A model generated the notes under the pieces. The model ran no database searches. It was not told the DNA's origin and saw nothing but the letters and a program-made list of their open reading frames with translations. Below, in pieces: positions 50,654 to 59,500 of a DNA stretch of 59,665 bases; position 1 is the stretch's first letter, and each line of letters starts with the position of its first letter. Source of the DNA: an uncultured Prevotella sp. (lineage in GTDB: Bacteria > Bacteroidota > Bacteroidia > Bacteroidales > Bacteroidaceae). The position numbers were made by a program, and so were the translations under genes. The stretch is from contig CAJODK010000005.1 in NCBI GenBank assembly GCA_905233245.1, positions 1-59,665 of the forward strand. Direction: 5' to 3'.

Positions 50654-52270
50654 ATGAAAATTTCTACAACGATGAAATCGCTGGCTCTCGTAGCAGGTTT
50701 GATGATGGCAAGTAATGCCAACGCGACCATTGCTTATAATAAGGTAAGCTCTGGTGACCTCGTTATCAGTAAGGTGTACTATTCAGGTTCACAAAAGACA
50801 ACGGGTTCTGGTAACTATACAACGGATCAGTACATTGAAATATACAATCAGCGTGATGAGGACGTTGAGATACAGGGAATGTACATTGCACTGTTTGAGA
50901 CAGAAAACAAGACATATGCTTATACTTTAGAAAATATAGAAACAGATCCTACCGTTAAGGCTGCTCTTGGTGGAAAATTGGTGGTAAAGCAGATTTTCCA
51001 GATTCCTACGGATAATACTTATACCATCGGCGCAGGTAAGTCTGTCATTATCTGTAACAGTGCTATAGACCATACCGAACTTGCTGCGGCTGGTCATAAT
51101 CTCTCAGGTGCTGATTTTGAGGTAAAGACAACGAATACAAGCTACACACACAATGACGCTGTTCCTGCTATGAATCTTGTCTATGCGGCTTTTTCTAATG
51201 TGGACTATATGTATTTTGTTCCTTCAGGCTTGAGTTCTGCAGGTGTAATGTTGCTCAAGAACAATGCTTCTTCAGTCGTTACTGCGGAGGACAAACTTGT
51301 TACTCCTTTTGGAAAAACAAGTACCACAAAGTATGCACTTGCAAATCCTTATTATTCTATAGATGTGGTGGAGATTATAGGAAATAATGCAACAAGTGGT
51401 ATAGATGCTACGCTGAAACGCGTAAGTGACACCTATGATAAAGGTATAGCTTCTACAGTAGGTACAGGTGCTAAGATTGGCGAGACCGTTTATCGTAAGA
51501 CTGCATTCGTAATGCCTGATGGCCGCAAGGTGCTCTATGATACCAACAACTCTACCACTGACTTCACCTCAAGCACTACCATTCAGCCTCGCGCTTATGA
51601 TGATGAGGAATCAGGTCTCAGCACATCATCTATCACTATCCCAGCTTCAGGCTACCTGCTCTTCCAGCCGGAGAAGTCTTTCTATGGTCCTGATAATGTT
51701 GTATTTACCTATATCACAGCCACAACTAAGGACAAGACCGATATCACATACAATGAGTGTCAGGGCAAGACCAATCTCTTTGACGGTAGCACATACATAG
51801 CAGTTGGTAAGCCTGGCACGTATGATGTAACTTTTAGTGAGGCACAGGCAACAAAGAGAGTAACCTCTAATGCCCTTACCTATGCTACAGAGGACAATAT
51901 AGAACTGACGGGCAGTAAGAAAACTCGCTCTATCTACACATTCTACACCAATACTGAAAAGACGGGCTTCCAGCGTGTCCCAAAGACTACAGAGGATTTG
52001 TATAATGTAGCTGACTTTACAGGTAAAGAAGGTGTTGACCGCCTCTATCTTGAGCTTACAACGACTGCTGTAGCAGCATTCTGGGAGGCAAATGGTGCTA
52101 CAAGTGCTGAAAATTTCGACAATATCGTATGGCATGGGACAACTCCAGAGGCTACCGCCGTTCAGGGCGTAAGCGAGCAGAAGGCTGAGGCAGTGAAGAC
52201 TGTCAAGGTCATCAGCAAGGACGGCATCCAGATAGGCAACTATAACATCGCTGGTCAGCGTGTAAAATAA
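50654..52270 (+). CDS. DUF4876 secreted protein, copy 2, with a short C-terminal tail
   Basis: A 538-aa secreted protein (signal peptide ending ASNANA, not a lipoprotein). Residues about 30-320 match copy 1: LVISKVYYSGSQ, QYIEIYNQRDEDVEIQGMYI, VVKQIFQIPTDNTYTIGAGK, GETVYRKTAFVMPDGRKVLY. It lacks the N-terminal Ig-like domain and has instead an extra C-terminal beta-sandwich (SITIPASGYLLFQPEKSFYG, TRSIYTFYTNTEKTGFQRVP). The last residues, VKVISKDGIQIGNYNIAGQR, almost equal the end of the unrelated protein at 53177-54103. I infer a surface-sorting or processing tail. It is 30 nt after the barrel gene and 16 nt before the FMN-binding gene. Confidence 0.82.
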   Translation: MKISTTMKSLALVAGLMMASNANATIAYNKVSSGDLVISKVYYSGSQKTTGSGNYTTDQYIEIYNQRDEDVEIQGMYIALFETENKTYAYTLENIETDPTVKAALGGKLVVKQIFQIPTDNTYTIGAGKSVIICNSAIDHTELAAAGHNLSGADFEVKTTNTSYTHNDAVPAMNLVYAAFSNVDYMYFVPSGLSSAGVMLLKNNASSVVTAEDKLVTPFGKTSTTKYALANPYYSIDVVEIIGNNATSGIDATLKRVSDTYDKGIASTVGTGAKIGETVYRKTAFVMPDGRKVLYDTNNSTTDFTSSTTIQPRAYDDEESGLSTSSITIPASGYLLFQPEKSFYGPDNVVFTYITATTKDKTDITYNECQGKTNLFDGSTYIAVGKPGTYDVTFSEAQATKRVTSNALTYATEDNIELTGSKKTRSIYTFYTNTEKTGFQRVPKTTEDLYNVADFTGKEGVDRLYLELTTTAVAAFWEANGATSAENFDNIVWHGTTPEATAVQGVSEQKAEAVKTVKVISKDGIQIGNYNIAGQRVK

Positions 52271-52286
52271 AAAAATATAAGATATA

Positions 52287-52679
52287 ATGAAGAAAGTATT
52301 AATAGCACTTTTAATTTTCAATTTTCAATTTTCAATTATCAATTTGGCTAACGCCGATGAGGTAATGAAGAAGGAGAACGGCGTGTACATCGTCAACACC
52401 ACTACGCTCGGCAAGAAAGTGCGTGGCTACGTGGCCGACACACCGCTGAAGATTTACATCGAGAAGGATAAGATAGTCAAGGTCGAAGCCCTCAAAAACC
52501 AAGAGACACCCAAGCACAATGCTAAGGTGAAGAAACTCTACCTCACCAAGTATGAGGGTATGAAGGTCAAGGACTTCAAGAACCAGAAGGTCGATGCTGT
52601 CACAGGCGCCACCTTCACCTCGGACGCTATGCGCAAGACCATCGAGCTCGGACTCGACTACTACAAGAAGCATAAGTAG
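52287..52679 (+). CDS. Secreted FMN-binding domain protein
   Basis: A 130-aa secreted protein; signal peptide VLIALLIFNFQFSIINLANA encoded by TTCAATT heptads. The rest is one FMN-binding domain as in NqrC, RnfG and NosR (IEKDKIVKVEALKNQETPKH, DAVTGATFTSDAMRKTIELG). The motif DAVTGATFTS (residues 103-112) is the ApbE flavin-transfer signature, so FMN should be attached by a phosphoester bond to Thr111. It would act as a periplasmic or surface one-domain electron carrier. It ends the six-gene operon, and a strong hairpin follows. No apbE is seen in the window. Which reductase feeds it is unknown. Confidence 0.88.
   Translation: MKKVLIALLIFNFQFSIINLANADEVMKKENGVYIVNTTTLGKKVRGYVADTPLKIYIEKDKIVKVEALKNQETPKHNAKVKKLYLTKYEGMKVKDFKNQKVDAVTGATFTSDAMRKTIELGLDYYKKHK
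52308..52345 (+). repeat. TTTCAAT heptads encoding a signal peptide
   Basis: TTTTAATTTTCAATTTTCAA and on, five heptads translated as LIFNFQFSIIN in the FMN-binding protein. Confidence 0.85.
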
Positions 52680-53060
52680 TCCTCGTAATCCGACTTGTTT
52701 TATCTGCCCTAGCTTAGCAATAGACTTTTGTTGCTAAGCTAGGGACTTTTATTGCTCTGCTTTACACTTTTATTGCTTAGATGCTCTCCCTTGTTCCGTT
52801 TGTAGCGATGTTATCGCTACAATTACCCCCACCTGACCCCCACTTCAATTCTTCAATCCTTCAACTCTTAAGTGGGGGAGAAGTGGGGGAGAGCCATTTC
52901 TCCCCCACTCGCCTCCATCCAGCATTCATGTTTTGTCAAATACACATTCTGCGAGAAAAATTCGTAAAAATCCGTATAATCCTTGTTCAAAAAACCAAAC
53001 ACGGAAATTTACTCGAAGAGCCCTATTTCGCAACAATGAGATAATCTCCAAATTTTGCAT
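52680..53060. other. Repeat-rich 380-bp gap after the FMN-binding gene
   Basis: No gene is credible. CCCTAGCTTAGCAA at 52707-52720 pairs perfectly with 52731-52744 and probably ends the operon; the same word is at 30273. TTGTAGCGAT at 52800-52809 pairs with 52813-52822. CCCCCACTT at 52837-52845, AAGTGGGGG at 52870-52878 and 52881-52889, and CTCCCCCACT at 52900-52909 form alternative stems around a CTTCAAT heptad run (52844-52866). Confidence 0.8.
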
Positions 53061-53092
53061 AAAAAAGTCCGAGGGTATCCCCCTCGGACCTT
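53061..53092 (-). terminator. Rho-independent terminator of the 53177-54103 gene
   Basis: GTCCGAGGG (53067-53075) and CCCTCGGAC (53081-53089) form the stem; six T follow on the minus strand. It lies after the mini-hairpin array. Confidence 0.88.
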
Positions 53093-53095
53093 ATT

Positions 53096-53173
53096 GTTAT
53101 CGTAGCGAAGCGTATCATAGGTCGTTAGACCGTATCGTAGTGGCTTGCCACGTATCGTACGAACATAGTTCGT
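53096..53173. repeat. 20-bp tandem array of variable mini-hairpins
   Basis: CGTATC recurs at 53111, 53131 and 53151, exactly 20 bp apart. Each copy is followed by a different small stem-loop: GGTC-GTTA-GACC (53120-53131), GTGG-CTTG-CCAC (53140-53151), ACGAAC-ATA-GTTCGT (53159-53173). A shorter, less regular unit precedes them from 53096. Stem bases change between units but pairing is kept. It forms the 3' untranslated region of the gene at 53177. Confidence 0.85.
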
Positions 53174-53176
53174 TAA

Positions 53177-54103
53177 TTACTTAACCTGCTGACCAGCAAT
53201 GTTGTAGTTACCAATCTGGATGCCGTTAGCTGTGATAACCTTTACAGGAGCCTTAGCCTCAGCCTTAGCCTCAGCGATGCCAGCAACAGCTGAAGCAGCA
53301 GAAACAGTTACAGAACCAATAGCTGTTGCACCAGGAACAAATGCGAAACCATCACATGTTACCTTTGAACCAACTGCGAAGAAGTAGTATGTACCAGCAT
53401 CAGCATATACTGGGAAGCCAACTACACCAAGACCATTGCCTTTCTGTGAGTCAGCCCATGTGTTTGTACCATAATTATCATCTGATGTTGGACGAATGCC
53501 AGTCATATCAGCAAGGAAGTAAGTACCAATAGTGGTGAAAGGATAGCTTGGATCCTGGGAGTAGTCAGCATAGCCATCTGCGTCACCAGGGAGACTTGCA
53601 GCATACTGGTTGCCGTCTGTCTGATAACCCATTACAAGGTCATAAGCCAACTGATCAGAAGATGTAGTTGCAGAGTATTCGCCCTCAAAAGCATAGTACT
53701 GCTTGTTAGCAGAAAGCTTAGAGAATACATAGAGGTAACCGTCTGCTGTTACGTCAAAACGGAAGATAGCATTATCAGTAGGTTGCTGAGTAGTTGCATT
53801 CTTTGTGTTTGTAGGGTTGCTCTGTCCCTGAATACCAGTAGCTAATGAAGAGAACTCTGTGCCATCAATTGTGATAGTCTTGAAGGCGTCATTCTCACCA
53901 TTCATAGCAACAGCCTTGTAGTCACAGGCATAAGCTGCTTTCATAGTAACATTAGCTGAAGAACACAGTGTTGTACCAGCAGCAACAGAAACTGCTGAAG
54001 AACCGATACCAAGAGTCTCTACATCCATGAATGCGGACTGCATCTGTGCATTAGCTGTAAAAGCCATTGTAGCCATAGCTACGAGAGTAAAAATTTTCTT
54101 CAT
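53177..54103 (-). CDS. Secreted beta-sandwich protein related to the pectate lyase C-terminal domain
   Basis: A 308-aa secreted protein (signal peptide MKKIFTLVAMATMAFTANAQ). It has no enzyme motif. Its middle and end (FRFDVTADGYLYVFSKLSAN, AGTYYFFAVGSKVTCDGFAF, VPGATAIGSVTVS) follow the same order as the C-terminal module of the pectate lyase at 37620 (SPTADGTLYIASYVFTNKKV, GSEYYLFGESTKIKIFGFNF), so it looks like a free-standing copy of that module, perhaps a carbohydrate-binding one. An Ala/Lys-rich linker (AEAKAEAKAPVK) leads to the tail VITANGIQIGNYNIAGQQVK, shared with the DUF4876 protein at 50654. It lies after the SusCD operon with no clear promoter of its own. Confidence 0.7.
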   Translation of the reverse strand: MKKIFTLVAMATMAFTANAQMQSAFMDVETLGIGSSAVSVAAGTTLCSSANVTMKAAYACDYKAVAMNGENDAFKTITIDGTEFSSLATGIQGQSNPTNTKNATTQQPTDNAIFRFDVTADGYLYVFSKLSANKQYYAFEGEYSATTSSDQLAYDLVMGYQTDGNQYAASLPGDADGYADYSQDPSYPFTTIGTYFLADMTGIRPTSDDNYGTNTWADSQKGNGLGVVGFPVYADAGTYYFFAVGSKVTCDGFAFVPGATAIGSVTVSAASAVAGIAEAKAEAKAPVKVITANGIQIGNYNIAGQQVK

Positions 54104-54162
54104 GATTTTAAAATTTTAAATTGTTAGAAAATGTTGTGAATAAAAAGAATTTTTGTTTTTAT

Positions 54163-54197
54163 GCATGGCACGATGACCTAATGTCATCATGCCATGC
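54163..54197. terminator. Strong hairpin after the SusCD operon
   Basis: GCATGGCACGATGAC (54163-54177) and GTCATCATGCCATGC (54183-54197) pair over 15 bp with one mismatch and a 5-nt loop. A T-rich stretch follows on the plus strand, not on the minus strand, so on the transcribed minus strand it may stabilise or process the mRNA rather than end it. Confidence 0.6.
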
Positions 54198-54205
54198 TTT
54201 TAGTT

Positions 54206-54676
54206 TTATGGTCTTGTGCCCTCAAAAGAGTAAGTAGCTCCATATTTTTTTCGTCCAACCTTTATTTCGCCAGTATAGACGAATGTAACTATTCCGTTGA
54301 GAACTCTGCCAGAGACGGTCTTACCATAAGGATTTACACTATCGTATTTGTCACTTGTGCAAGAGAAGAAATAGCCATTTGTGGTAGACACTGCATTAAC
54401 AGGTGCAGATTTAGACTCTTCACCAGAAATGTCAGGAATAGAAGAGGTTAAGCCAAGTACGTATTGAGAGACTTCCTTTAGGTCAACTGTACCATCGTGG
54501 GTCTCTGTAGTTTGTCCATCTGGTGTATCCACCGTCACGGTCCAAGTGCCACTGTAGGTTCCAGCGATATCCGCTGCTGGAGTGCTGGAAACGGGTGCTC
54601 CATCATCATCACCGCATGAAGTATAGAACGCAACGACCGACAGCATCAGTAGAGCATTATATAATATTTTCTTCAT
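54206..54676 (-). CDS. Small lipoprotein of the SusCD operon
   Basis: A 156-aa lipoprotein (LSVVAFYTSC, Cys21, followed by GDDDG, acidic residues of the type that favour surface export in Bacteroidota). The mature part is a small all-beta domain (IAGTYSGTWTVTVDTPDGQT, GTVDLKEVSQYVLGLTSSI, VSGRVLNGIVTFVYTGEIKV, KKYGATYSFEGTRP), in the manner of calycin/lipocalin-like lipoproteins. It starts 21 nt after susD ends. I infer a surface glycan-binding or accessory role from context only. Confidence 0.72.
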   Translation of the reverse strand: MKKILYNALLMLSVVAFYTSCGDDDGAPVSSTPAADIAGTYSGTWTVTVDTPDGQTTETHDGTVDLKEVSQYVLGLTSSIPDISGEESKSAPVNAVSTTNGYFFSCTSDKYDSVNPYGKTVSGRVLNGIVTFVYTGEIKVGRKKYGATYSFEGTRP

Positions 54677-54697
54677 TTTGTTACTTATTTAAATAGA

Positions 54698-56560
54698 TTA
54701 ATAGCCTGGGTTTTGATCTTTCTCTGAGATACCAGTATTAGAACTTATCTCATTAGCAGGTATTGGACGATACCATTTTGGATTGCCATCGCTACCGATA
54801 ATACTGCAAGCTGCGCTATTGTTATTGAATGCGTTGTAATACAGGACAAGCTGCTTAGTACGGCGGAGATCCTCCCAACGTGTCATCTCACCAAAAAGTT
54901 CAAGTGCACGCTCGTCAAGAATGATGTCTATGTCACGCAGAGTAAAGTTGTGAGTATATGCAGGATCATAAGATGCTAAACTCTGGATGTTGTCTGCCTT
55001 CGCACGTGTACGAATAAGATTGACATCGCTGAGATAATCCTCACCAAGCATCATCTTCGCCTCTGCACGAACCAGTATGATGTCACTCAAAGAAAGAATA
55101 ACAACGTCACGATAGTTTTGCTTTCTGTTAGCTGACTTGTCTATATTGATATCATCCCACTTCTTACAAACCAAGCCCGTGTATGTACCATTACAGTTCT
55201 TCAGATATCCAGTGTAGGCACTTGTTACTGCATCAGTATAATAGTCCATAGCCTGTATCTGGCTCTCTGTCAGGCTCGTCTGAGACGCACCACAGAGATA
55301 GTAGCCTACCTTGTCGGTAGAACCAGATCCGTCGCCCATACGCACTACAAGTGCTTTACCAGCCTGGTACTGAGACATGTGCTCATTGAAGTCTGCTATA
55401 ACTTCTGCATTTGTGTAATATGGAGGCAGGAAGCGATACTTGATACCTGCACTCTTCTTCTCATCGTCTGTGTAGTTATAGTAGCCATAATAACCAGATT
55501 TAGCATCGCTTGCTGAATACAGATAGAGAGTGGTCATAAACGTAGCCTCCCAACGCTCATCGCCCTCTGTATAAAGGGCAAGCATCTTCTTTGTGGGGTT
55601 GTCACCATGATTCATCAGTTTCTGACCATTGTCAGCAGAGCCATAGTATCCACAGAAGTTCTTTTCCATCATATGGCCAGCAGAGAGTTCTGTACCTGCA
55701 TCAGCAGATATTGCTCTGTCGTACTGTATAGAGAAAAGTTCTTCGCTGTTACCCTCATTAGTCTGCAACCACTTTTTCTCGTAGCTGTCAACCAACGCAC
55801 TCTCACCACCAGCCTGTGTTACAGCATTAGTTGCATACTCCTTGGCTGTTGCAAAGTATTGATGGGTGTCTCCAGAGAAAGAATAGGTTCCCTGAGCAGC
55901 ATCGGTGACAGTCACGTCAACGTCCCATCCAGCAGCAAGAGCAATCTTTGCTGTAAGGGCAGCTACGTTAGCCAGTGAGGCATGTCCCTCATGATTTGTA
56001 GCTGGGATAGAAGCGCTTGCATACAGACTTTTCATGTCACTTAGTATAAAATCATATACCTCCTGAGCAGGAGTACGTGGATAATTACGCTCTGAGGTGG
56101 TAATCGGTTTTGTAATCAATGGCACACCTCCAAACTGCTGCAGAAGATTATAGTAACAAAGAGCTCTTGTAAAACGTGCGTCTGCATCCACCTGACTACC
56201 ACTGTTATCAATTGCTGCATTAGCATTGTTAATGGCGTCATAGCATGTAGCATAGAACGTTTTTACTGCATCCTCATTGCTTGGCGTGAGTGTATAGGCA
56301 TAAAACTTCTCGCCTGTACCATCTCCACTCTGGTTAATGTATATATCTGTACCCTTTACGAGCATACCAAGCATGTCGCTTCCTTCATAAATGGATCTGA
56401 GCTCGTAGAAAGCCTGATTGCGACGTTGCTCAGGCGTAATCTGAGAATCGTCTATGTTAGACCTGTTCTGCTTTGAGCCGTCAAGGAAGTCTGAACAACT
56501 CGTCAGAGAAACCCCTGCAAGAAGAACAGAAGCGAATGAAATTATAATTTTACTTTTCAT
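54698..56560 (-). CDS. SusD/RagB-family nutrient-binding outer-membrane lipoprotein
   Basis: A 620-aa lipoprotein (AGVSLTSC, Cys22, then SDFLDGSK). Typical SusD features: N-terminal TPR helices (NQAFYELRSIYEGSDMLGML, KTFYATCYDAINNANAAID, DARFTRALCYYNLLQQFGG, PLITKPITTSERNYPRTPA), VYDFILSDM, and the C-terminal DVVILSLSDIILVRAEAKMM, ILDERALELFGEMTRWEDLR. It forms a lid over its SusC partner, which starts upstream, and captures glycans or peptides. The substrate cannot be named. It is close to pectin-related genes only at long range. Confidence 0.95.
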   Translation of the reverse strand: MKSKIIISFASVLLAGVSLTSCSDFLDGSKQNRSNIDDSQITPEQRRNQAFYELRSIYEGSDMLGMLVKGTDIYINQSGDGTGEKFYAYTLTPSNEDAVKTFYATCYDAINNANAAIDNSGSQVDADARFTRALCYYNLLQQFGGVPLITKPITTSERNYPRTPAQEVYDFILSDMKSLYASASIPATNHEGHASLANVAALTAKIALAAGWDVDVTVTDAAQGTYSFSGDTHQYFATAKEYATNAVTQAGGESALVDSYEKKWLQTNEGNSEELFSIQYDRAISADAGTELSAGHMMEKNFCGYYGSADNGQKLMNHGDNPTKKMLALYTEGDERWEATFMTTLYLYSASDAKSGYYGYYNYTDDEKKSAGIKYRFLPPYYTNAEVIADFNEHMSQYQAGKALVVRMGDGSGSTDKVGYYLCGASQTSLTESQIQAMDYYTDAVTSAYTGYLKNCNGTYTGLVCKKWDDINIDKSANRKQNYRDVVILSLSDIILVRAEAKMMLGEDYLSDVNLIRTRAKADNIQSLASYDPAYTHNFTLRDIDIILDERALELFGEMTRWEDLRRTKQLVLYYNAFNNNSAACSIIGSDGNPKWYRPIPANEISSNTGISEKDQNPGY

Positions 56561-56583
56561 TTTTCTTGAACGTTTATAGGTTT

Positions 56584-59500
56584 TTAGAACTTAATGCTTG
56601 CACCAAGCTGATAGGTAACAGTACTTGGAACATCCTTGCTGTTAGAAGCACCCGCCCATTCAGGATCGAAGCCCTTATAGCCAGTAAATGTGAATGGGTT
56701 TGTTACAGTAAAGTACAGACGCAGGTATGAACAGCCCCATGATGAGAGCCAACTCTTTGGGAATGTATAACCCAAGGTCATATTCTTACACTTTACGAAG
56801 GTACCGTTAACTACTGCAAGAGAATATTCCTCATCGGTGTCCTGGCCTATATACTTGTTAATCTTGTTATTACCACCATCACCAATGAAAGGATAATCAG
56901 CATAATGGGTAGAGGTCTGGTAAACAGGATTTATGTATGTACCATCCTCATTTATGCCATCACAACCAATGAGAGTACCAGCAGGGATGTAGTAATCCAT
57001 ATCTATACGCTGCATACCGCGATAAGACTGACGGCCATATTGATGCATAAACGGAGAGTAAACCTTGTAGTTTACTTTTGCATAGAGAGACATTGAGAAA
57101 TCCCAATTCTTCCATGAAAGATTAGAGGTGAATGAGCCCGTCCATACTGGGTCAGAACTAAAGACCTTCTTATCATATGTGCCATCATCATCAAAGTCGG
57201 CACATTTCACGCCACCTTCACCCTGTCCATATACAGTGTAGTAGTAGTCGTATTCACGAATTTGACCGTTTGACAACTTGTTCACATGACCCTTCTCAGC
57301 AAGTTTCTGAGTATATGTTTCTATCTGACGATCATTGAGTGTCATCATCCTGTCAGAAACTACGCCAAGGAAGTCATATGCATATACATTGTTTACGGGA
57401 CTTCCCACGAATAGAGAACCTGTGATGATGTCATCACTCAGGATATAATTGTCCTGACCATTGATTTCTTTAACTTCATTCTTGTTGTGAGAGAAATTGA
57501 AGGTCGTTGTCCATTCCCAATCCTTCTTCTTGATATTGACGGTAGTAAGACTAATTTCTACACCAGTGTTGCGAACAGAACCAACATTGGTCATCATTGA
57601 CCCTCCACCAGCTACGAGTGGCAACTGAACCTTGTACAGAAGATCCTTTGACTTCTTGGTGTAGAAGTCGATGCTACCCATAATTCGATTACGCAGGAAA
57701 CCGAAGTCAAGACCGAAGTTCCATTCATGAGATTTCTCCCACTTGAGGTTCTTGTCCACAATGGCAGAAGGTTCATAACCCATAGCCTTGTTGGTTCCGA
57801 ATGCATAAATAGATCCGTCAGATCTTGTTGAAAGTGTAGCATAATTATCAACGCCATCACAGTTACCAGTTACACCATAAGACACGCGGAGTTTCAAGTT
57901 GCTGATCCAGTCAATCTTCTTGATAAACTCTTCCTCAGACATACGCCATGCAAGAGCTACTGATGGGAAACAACCCCAACGATTACCCTTGGCAAACTTA
58001 GAAGAACCATCCCAACGTACTGTAGCAGTAAGGAGGTAACGATCCAGATAACCATAGTTGACACGAGCAGCCCATGATGTCATAGAATATGAGGAATAGT
58101 AATTACGCATACCATAATTCTTCAATACATCATCATCTGATTTGTAATTACCGAGATAGGTACCTGCATTCATATTCCACCACAAAATATCCTCATTGAG
58201 GTCCTTGGCACCAGTCCACAATACTTCCGAAGTAGACTTCTGCACAGAGTACAAGCCCATTACACCAAGGCTATGCTTATCCTGACCGAATCTTGTGTTG
58301 TAGTTTACAACGTTGTCCCAAGTCCATGCGAATACATTTGAGTTATGATTGTATGCATAGCCATTGGTTTTTGAGTCTGGATTGTAGTACTTAGCATTTC
58401 CATCTGCATCAGCTGTGGCAGGGTTGATAAAACCTGTGTAGTTGCCCTTTCTTACATTCTTGTAGTTTGGAGAGAATGTTGTTTTGAAAGTAAGACCCTT
58501 CATTGGCTCAAACTGCAAATATGCGTTACCAAGGAGACGCCATGTCGTCTGCTGGTTTTCATTATTCTGCATTTTCATCAATGAGTTGTAGGTGTCAGTA
58601 AACTGATTGTTGTCAGTACCTAAAGCAGCCGCACTACCTGGTTTTAATATGAAATTACCATTTTCGTCGTAAGGACGTGAAAATGGTGTCATTCTAAATG
58701 CCTCGGTAATAGACTCACTGTCTGCTTGGCTCAAGTCTTGATATGAAGCGTTGAAACTGAATCCAGCCTTGAAATATTTATTTATCTCTGTATCGATAGC
58801 TCCCTTGAAGTTAACCTTCTGCTGGTCATCACCTACATAGATACCTTTTTCAGCGTTATATCCAAGTCCGAAGTTGTATGCCAGCCCCTTACCCGATCCA
58901 CTAACTGAAAGATAGTGATTCTGCTGAGTACCAGTTCTTGTGACTAAGTCTGGCCAATCGATGTCAACTCCGGCTGCAAGCATATCCTTCATCGCATAGC
59001 CCTGAGAAGCATCACCGGAGTTTCTCTGTAGCATTGCTGTGCCATAATCACTATATGTCATGCCATAAACAGGATTTCCAGATACATCAGTTAGAGCGTT
59101 CGCTGTAGTCAGAAATTTCATGAAACGATAATGCGCATATCCGTTAGCATCATAGAAGTCTGGCATACGAGCCGCTTTTGTCCATCCATAGTATCCATCG
59201 TAAGAAACCGTTGGCTTTTGATCTTTCTTGACGGTAGTACCGCTCTTTGTGGTTACCATAACAACACCAGCGGTAGCGCGAGAACCATAGATAGCAGTAG
59301 AAGAAGCATCCTTCAAGATGTCAATCTTCTCGATATCCTGTGGGTTCAGCCAGTCAATATCATCACAAAAAACACCATCAACAACATATAGAGGTGAGAC
59401 GTCTTTATTGATAGATGATTTACCACGGATTTCGATTGAAGCACTCTCACCTACACGACCACTTGTTGTAATATTCACACCCGGAGTTGAACCCTGCAAG

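Noticed and set aside
53096..53173. CRISPR-like array
   Set aside because: The unit is 20 bp with a 6-bp constant word and self-pairing variable parts; there are no 28-36 bp repeats, unique spacers or cas genes.
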